From positions 1 through 25,859 of the forward strand of contig CAJUSQ010000027.1 in assembly GCA_910588885.1 (NCBI GenBank): 25,859 nucleotides of DNA. Reading direction: 5' to 3'. Source of the stretch: an uncultured Lachnospiraceae bacterium (lineage in GTDB: Bacteria; Bacillota; Clostridia; Lachnospirales; Lachnospiraceae). The notes beneath the pieces are model-generated. The model searched no databases. It was not told the DNA's origin and saw only the letters and a program-made list of their open reading frames with translations. Both the position numbers and the translations under genes were made by a program. Every line of letters starts with the position of its first letter. The stretch's first letter is position 1. Of this stretch, positions 22,401-25,859 are shown one piece after another.

Positions 22401-23494
22401 CCGTCATGATCAAAGGCCGGGATTTGGATAAAATGCAGGGGATCGCCAAGGAAATCGCAGACCTGGTGTCCCAAGTGGAAGGCACCCGGGAAGTGTCGGA
22501 CGGTATGGAGGAAACCACGCCCCAGTTTAAAATTACCGTGGACAAAGAAAAAGCTGCCGGGTACAATATGACGGTGGCCCAGGTGTTCCAGCTGGTCAGC
22601 GAAAAGCTGGCCGGGGAAAGCCGTGCGACGACACTTTCCACGGATATCAAGGATTATGAAGTCTATGTGGCAGGGGAGGATATTTCGGAAGTAACCAGAC
22701 AGGAGATCCGGGATCTGACCTTTGTTTATACGGATAAGGAGGGGGAGGAAACAGATGTTCCCCTTAGGGATATTGTGACCTTTGAAGAAACGGAGGGGCT
22801 TTCCGCCATCAGCCGTGATGCCCAGGAGCGTTATATTACCGTGACGGCGGCTATTGACGAGGAACATAATGTGGGCCTGGTGGCCCGGGAAGTACAGCAG
22901 AAGCTGGACCGATACCAGTGCCCGGCAGGATTTTCCCTGGAAATGACCGGGGAGGATGAGACGATCAACGAAGCCATTGAGCAGGTGCTTTTAATGCTGC
23001 TTTTGGCAGTAATCTTCGTATACCTGATTATGGTGGCCCAGTTCCAGTCCCTGTTGTCCCCCTTTATTATTATGTTTACCCTGCCCCTGGCCTTTACCGG
23101 AGGATTTTTTGCACTTTTTATTACCGGAAGCGAGGTCAGCGTCATTGCATTGATCGGCTTCGTAATGCTGTGCGGGATTATTGTAAATAACGGGATTGTC
23201 ATGGTGGATTATACCAACCAGCTGCGCCAGGCGGGGATGTCGAAAAAGGAGGCCCTGGTGGAGGCCGGAAAGACCAGGCTGCGTCCGATTTTGATGACGG
23301 CTTTGACAACGATTATTGCCATGTCTACAATGGCTTTGGGACTGGATTCCGGTTCGGAAATGGTGCAGCCCATGGCCGTAGTAGTTGTGGGCGGAATGAT
23401 TTACGGCACGCTGCTGACGCTGATTGTGGTTCCCTGTATCTACGATGCCTTTCACCGGAATAAGGATATCACCGGGGAAACCTTTGAAGAATGA
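19472..23494 (+). CDS. RND-superfamily efflux transporter with large coiled-coil insertion
   Basis: This membrane transporter of the HAE1/AcrB-like type has 1340 residues in my numbering. The first helix (11-29) is followed by a porter domain (TTYPGASPQEVE), then helices from about 655. LVDNSIVVIENIYR (721-734) is the helix 4 motif. A second extracellular domain spans 870-1165. The second helix bundle follows, with GIIVNNGIVMVDY at 1235-1247. A highly charged Glu/Gln/Ala-rich segment at about 195-520 with clear heptads is predicted to form a long coiled coil outside the cell. The GTG at 19472 follows GAGGAGG and gives the usual LAKFSVKKPYTVL start. An ATG at 19424 has no ribosome site. The stop lies 35 bases before tetR. 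No membrane-fusion or outer-membrane partner is encoded. The substrate is unknown; drugs or lipids are possible. Confidence 0.93.
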   Translation: MLAKFSVKKPYTVLVVIALVVVLGVVSLTRMTADLLPSMNLPYAIVMTTYPGASPQEVEEGVTKPIESAMATTSNIKHISSNSAENYSLVILEFEQNANMDSVTIEMRESLDQITGYFPEEVSNPIIMKMNPDMLPIMVAAADVEGMDRAELSRYVESELVPELESVEGVASVSVVGAIEETVRVTLNQEKIDAVNEKIKASLDESFADAKQEMEDARDEIASGKDELENGQQKLADTVSEAQNELNDKKTELMLTESDLNNKLTELRDTRTQVEQGIAGLTQMQEGVGQLKTALEQLSAAREQLLAGKEQLAAGKEELTKAKEELLTAKETLSVAIKAAELMPPEMQEAAGINLEELRAQYAQAEQQLNELEIKSAEVEQQYAEVERQYEEVERQYEELQQQYAALEQQAAAAGAQMGMEHVTLDSLPALIGEMNEKLVQIDAGIAQMEEALVSISEGKTTINEALSQLNKSQILGAIQMGSASAQISSGEQKMEEAKTAFEEQQEEAYEKASLDGLLTIDMVKNLLTAQNFSMPAGYVTEEKQQYLIRVGDKAEDLSALSNLALMDMGMDGVGLIRLSDVADVELVTNEEEVYASVNNNPGVMLSIEKQTGYSTGDVTDRVLERFETLSGSEEGLHTTVLMDQGIYIDMIVDSVLQNMIVGGILAVIILLLFLKDLKPTIVIACAIPVSVIFAVVLMYFSGITLNVISLSGLALGIGMLVDNSIVVIENIYRMRKEGEAVKYAAIEGTKQVAGAIMASTLTTICVFAPIIFTEGITRQLFVDMGLTIAYCLIASLLIALTFVPMMASGLLKRAGDKKHPLFDRLQEGYGRALGVLLRFKPVVFLVVIALLAASVLAALTNGTAFMADMESPQLTVTITPPKEADLAEAGQLSEEVMERLLDLEDIETIGAMAGGEGLMSSGGNTVSMYLLLKDEPELDNAQLTREIMERTKDLNGEISVNSAAMDMNMLSGSGISVMIKGRDLDKMQGIAKEIADLVSQVEGTREVSDGMEETTPQFKITVDKEKAAGYNMTVAQVFQLVSEKLAGESRATTLSTDIKDYEVYVAGEDISEVTRQEIRDLTFVYTDKEGEETDVPLRDIVTFEETEGLSAISRDAQERYITVTAAIDEEHNVGLVAREVQQKLDRYQCPAGFSLEMTGEDETINEAIEQVLLMLLLAVIFVYLIMVAQFQSLLSPFIIMFTLPLAFTGGFFALFITGSEVSVIALIGFVMLCGIIVNNGIVMVDYTNQLRQAGMSKKEALVEAGKTRLRPILMTALTTIIAMSTMALGLDSGSEMVQPMAVVVVGGMIYGTLLTLIVVPCIYDAFHRNKDITGETFEE

Positions 23495-23529
23495 GCTTGC
23501 CGGAATAGGAGGAGAGAGGAGGAAGCGGA

Positions 23530-24141
23530 ATGAAAACGGGGCAGGTGTATCCGCCGAAAGCGGAGGCCGTTTACAAGGCTGTGATTGAGCTTTTAAATCA
23601 GGGCTATGACGTCCATCAGCTGAAGGTGTCCGAGATTACCGGAAAGGCCGGGATCGGCAAAGGGACGGCTTATGAATATTTTGAAAGCAAAGAAAAAATG
23701 ATTGCAGGGGCTTTGGTTTACGACACCAACCATCTGCTGGAAAGCCTGTACCGGCTGGAAGAAAAAGAACAGGAGTTCGAGTCCAAGCTTCATGTGATTC
23801 TCCAATGGTTCGGACAGGATTTAAAGGAAAGCCATACCTTTGCCCGGATTGTGACCATCGGAAACGGAAACGACGCGTTAAGCCTTACCCTGAAGGAAGA
23901 GATGCTTCAGATTGCCCATTGCTTCCAGGATTTTATCACGTTTATCGACGCACTCTTAAGCGTGGGGCAGGAACAGGGAAAGATCGGGGAAATGGATGGA
24001 AAATCGGCCCGGATGGCCATGATTTCCCAGATTTCCGGGCTGATCCTGTGCTTGATGCATCCGGAGATTTACCCGGATATGAGCGCAATGGAAGCGGCGG
24101 AGATTACGTATCGGAACATTCTGCGGCTGCTGAAGGGGTAG
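23530..24141 (+). CDS. TetR/AcrR-family transcriptional regulator
   Basis: The protein has 203 residues. Its N-terminal helix-turn-helix covers about 30-60, with VSEITGKAGIGKGTAYEYFESKE in the recognition region. The all-helical C-terminal ligand domain ends in a TYRNILRLLKG helix. It lies 35 bases after the RND pump with a strong GGAGGAAG site, so both are almost certainly on one transcript. The palindrome at 19383 before the pump is its probable operator, which would give autoregulation and induction by a pump substrate. The C-terminal domain is too divergent to name a ligand. The TetR assignment is firm; the target is inferred from position and symmetry. Confidence 0.93.
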   Translation: MKTGQVYPPKAEAVYKAVIELLNQGYDVHQLKVSEITGKAGIGKGTAYEYFESKEKMIAGALVYDTNHLLESLYRLEEKEQEFESKLHVILQWFGQDLKESHTFARIVTIGNGNDALSLTLKEEMLQIAHCFQDFITFIDALLSVGQEQGKIGEMDGKSARMAMISQISGLILCLMHPEIYPDMSAMEAAEITYRNILRLLKG

Positions 24142-24170
24142 GTACGGAAGGATTGGATACGAAAAAAGAC

Positions 24171-24199
24171 TTGACAACCACTTAATTATTTTTTAAGAT
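24171..24199 (+). promoter_or_regulatory. Strong sigma-A promoter of the valS leader
   Basis: A consensus TTGACA (24171-24176) and TAAGAT (24194-24199) have a 17-base spacer. Transcription should start near 24206, just before the T-box leader. Confidence 0.85.
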
Positions 24200-24205
24200 A
24201 AAAAG

Positions 24206-24470
24206 CATAAGAAAAAGGTAATGAGAAAGAGGAGTACACCGTCACCCTTGCCAGAGAGAGCGGTTCATCGGCTGGAAGGCCGCTTGAAGAAGGGACTGTG
24301 GAAGGTAGCTTTTGAACCGGATATCCGAAGCTTTTACGGACAGTAGGATATCACGTTGGGCCCGCGTTAAGGGTTTCAGAGTAAGACTGTGACAGGAACG
24401 GTCTTAGAACAAAGGTGGTACCGCGGTAATACGCCCTTTGCAGCTTCGGCTGTAAAGGGCTTTTTATTTT
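24206..24470 (+). ncRNA. T-box leader controlling valS
   Basis: This RNA senses uncharged tRNA-Val and allows valS transcription when charging is low. Stem I parts are visible: AGTA at 24233-24236, AGAGAGCGG after 24252 and the apical GGCTGGAAGGCC stretch. The probable specifier is GTA (24305-24307), just before a CTTTT strand that can pair with AAAG near 24228. The T-box itself, AGGTGGTACCGCGG, is at 24413-24426. Its TGGT would bind a tRNA 3' end with discriminator A, as tRNA-Val has. AAAGG (24411-24415) can pair with CCTTT (24435-24439) to form the antiterminator. The T-box class is certain. The specifier codon is inferred from position and from the downstream gene. Confidence 0.93.
24433..24470 (+). 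terminator. Regulated intrinsic terminator of the valS T-box
   Basis: GCCCTTTGCAGC (24433-24444) pairs with GCTGTAAAGGGC (24449-24460) over 12 pairs with one G-U. The loop is TTCG and a T-rich run (24461-24470) follows. Its 5' arm also contains the antiterminator partner. Confidence 0.95.
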
Positions 24471-24489
24471 AGAGAAAAGGAGAATACGT

Positions 24490-25859
24490 ATGAGTAAGGA
24501 ACTGGCAAAAACCTACGACCCGAAGGGGATCGAGGACAGACTTTATCAAAAGTGGGAAGAGAAGGGGTATTTTCATGCGGAAGTGGACCGGAGCAGGAAG
24601 CCCTTTACCATCGTGATGCCGCCGCCGAATATTACGGGGCAGCTTCATATGGGACATGCCCTGGACAATACCATGCAGGATATTTTGATTCGATATAAAC
24701 GGATGCAGGGCTACAATGCCCTGTGGCAGCCGGGGACGGACCATGCGTCCATTGCAACGGAGGTAAAGGTCATTGAATCCCTGAAAGAACAGGGAATTGA
24801 CAAAGAACAGCTGGGCCGGGAAGGCTTCCTGGAGAAAGCCTGGGAATGGAAAAAGGAATACGGCGGGCGGATTATCCGGCAGCTGAAAAAAATGGGTTCC
24901 TCCGCCGATTGGGAACGGGAGCGCTTTACCATGGACGAAGGCTGCTCCCACGCGGTGCAGGAGGTATTTATCAAACTCTACGAAAAAGGTTTGATATACA
25001 AAGGTTCCCGGATTATCAACTGGTGCCCCATATGCAAGACGTCCATTTCCGATGCGGAAGTGGAGCACCAGGAACAGGAAGGCAGCTTCTGGCATATCAA
25101 TTATCCCGTAAAAGGGGAAGCGGGCAGATTTGTGGAAATCGCCACCACCCGCCCGGAAACATTGCTGGGGGATACGGCAGTGGCGGTAAATCCCGAAGAC
25201 GAAAGATATCAGGATCTGATCGGAAAAACCCTGATCCTGCCCCTGGTGGGCCGGGAAATCCCGGTTGTTGCGGACCATTATGTGGACAAGGAATTCGGGA
25301 CCGGATGCGTGAAGATTACCCCGGCCCATGACCCCAACGATTTTGAGGTGGGAAAACGCCATAACCTGCCGGAAATCAACGTGATGAACGACGATGCCAC
25401 CATCAATCAAAACGGCGGGAAATATGAGGGCCTTAGCCGCTATGAAGCCCGGAAACAGATGGTGAAGGATTTAGAGGAGCAGGGGCTTTTGGTAAAAATA
25501 GTGCCCCACGCCCACAACGTAGGAACCCATGACCGCTGCAAGACCACGGTGGAGCCCATGGTAAAACAGCAATGGTTCGTAAAAATGGGCGAGCTGATAA
25601 AGCCCGCCAGGGAAGCCGTAAAAAACGGGACGATCCGCCTGCTGCCGGAGCGCATGGAGAAGATCTACTTTAACTGGACCGACAACATCCGGGACTGGTG
25701 CATTTCCAGGCAGCTCTGGTGGGGCCACCGGATTCCGGCCTATTACTGCCGGGAATGCGGAGAAACGGTAGTGGCCCGGGAAATGCCGAAAACCTGCCCC
25801 AAATGCGGGCATTCCCATTTCCTTCAGGATGAAGATACCCTGGATACCTGGTTTTCTTC
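24490..25859 (+). CDS. valS: Valyl-tRNA synthetase, N-terminal part (3' end outside window)
   Basis: ValS attaches valine to tRNA-Val in the cytoplasm. The first 456 residues are present, about half of the usual length. PPPNITG (44-50) and the class I HIGH motif as HMGH (53-56) are visible, followed by WQPGTDHA and WCPICKTSISDAEVEH. The editing (CP1) domain begins near residue 215, with TTRPETLLGDTAVAV and ITPAHDPNDF, which hydrolyses Thr-tRNA-Val. Near the end of the window are WCISRQLWWGHRIPAYYC and the CxxC of a metal-binding knuckle. AAAGGAG lies before the ATG. The T-box leader directly upstream supports both the identity and the amino acid. The KMSKS loop lies beyond the window. Confidence 0.97.
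   Translation, partial: MSKELAKTYDPKGIEDRLYQKWEEKGYFHAEVDRSRKPFTIVMPPPNITGQLHMGHALDNTMQDILIRYKRMQGYNALWQPGTDHASIATEVKVIESLKEQGIDKEQLGREGFLEKAWEWKKEYGGRIIRQLKKMGSSADWERERFTMDEGCSHAVQEVFIKLYEKGLIYKGSRIINWCPICKTSISDAEVEHQEQEGSFWHINYPVKGEAGRFVEIATTRPETLLGDTAVAVNPEDERYQDLIGKTLILPLVGREIPVVADHYVDKEFGTGCVKITPAHDPNDFEVGKRHNLPEINVMNDDATINQNGGKYEGLSRYEARKQMVKDLEEQGLLVKIVPHAHNVGTHDRCKTTVEPMVKQQWFVKMGELIKPAREAVKNGTIRLLPERMEKIYFNWTDNIRDWCISRQLWWGHRIPAYYCRECGETVVAREMPKTCPKCGHSHFLQDEDTLDTWFS

Noticed and set aside
1..25859. CRISPR arrays, tRNA or rRNA genes, transposase genes
   Set aside because: I found no evenly spaced repeats, cloverleaf sequences or transposase-like frames in the window.

Overview
This window looks like a chromosomal segment from a Gram-positive anaerobe of the Clostridia, most likely a Lachnospiraceae-type gut bacterium. 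The reasons are moderate-to-high GC coding DNA, strong GGAGG ribosome binding sites, sigma-A style promoters, a T-box leader before valS, a pyruvate kinase with the extra C-terminal PEP-utiliser-like domain, an LCP wall ligase, and an RND pump with no outer-membrane partner. I cannot name the species. All genes but one (cheC) are on the + strand.

Positions 1-7485 are the end of a surface-polysaccharide cluster. It holds the tail of a two-domain GT2 glycosyltransferase, a GT-C-like membrane protein, a small zinc-ribbon protein, an initiating sugar-phosphate transferase, two GT2 enzymes, a WecE-type amino-sugar transaminase and an ArnC/GtrB-like polyprenyl-phosphate glycosyltransferase. Several of these overlap by 4 to 14 bases and are probably translationally coupled. 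Positions 7486-11207 hold an LCP (LytR-CpsA-Psr) attachment enzyme, glmS (supply of amino-sugar precursor) and a GtrA-type flippase. Together these genes could build a lipid-linked glycan, decorate it with an amino sugar delivered on polyprenyl phosphate, and attach it to peptidoglycan.

Positions 11208-18581 hold a membrane-anchored HtrA-like serine protease, a YqeA-like carbamate kinase, pyruvate kinase, a second large membrane protein (DUF6056/GT-C-like) and a lipoprotein N-acetylmuramoyl-L-alanine amidase. Two intergenic regions stand out. Before the carbamate kinase, an 11-bp inverted repeat ties the Shine-Dalgarno site to the promoter. Between carbamate kinase and pyk lies a roughly 100-bp GC-rich inverted-repeat segment flanked by a 9-bp direct repeat.

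Positions 18536-24141 hold a lone cheC on the - strand, divergent from an RND-transporter/TetR operon. A palindromic operator sits just downstream of the pump promoter. The pump carries a coiled-coil insertion of about 320 residues. The window ends with a complete T-box leader and the first 456 codons of valS.

Nothing here is a clear-cut unknown system. The strongest candidates for new biology are the Arn-like amino-sugar decoration route, the coiled-coil RND pump, the carbamate kinase leader and the short inverted-repeat segment before pyk.
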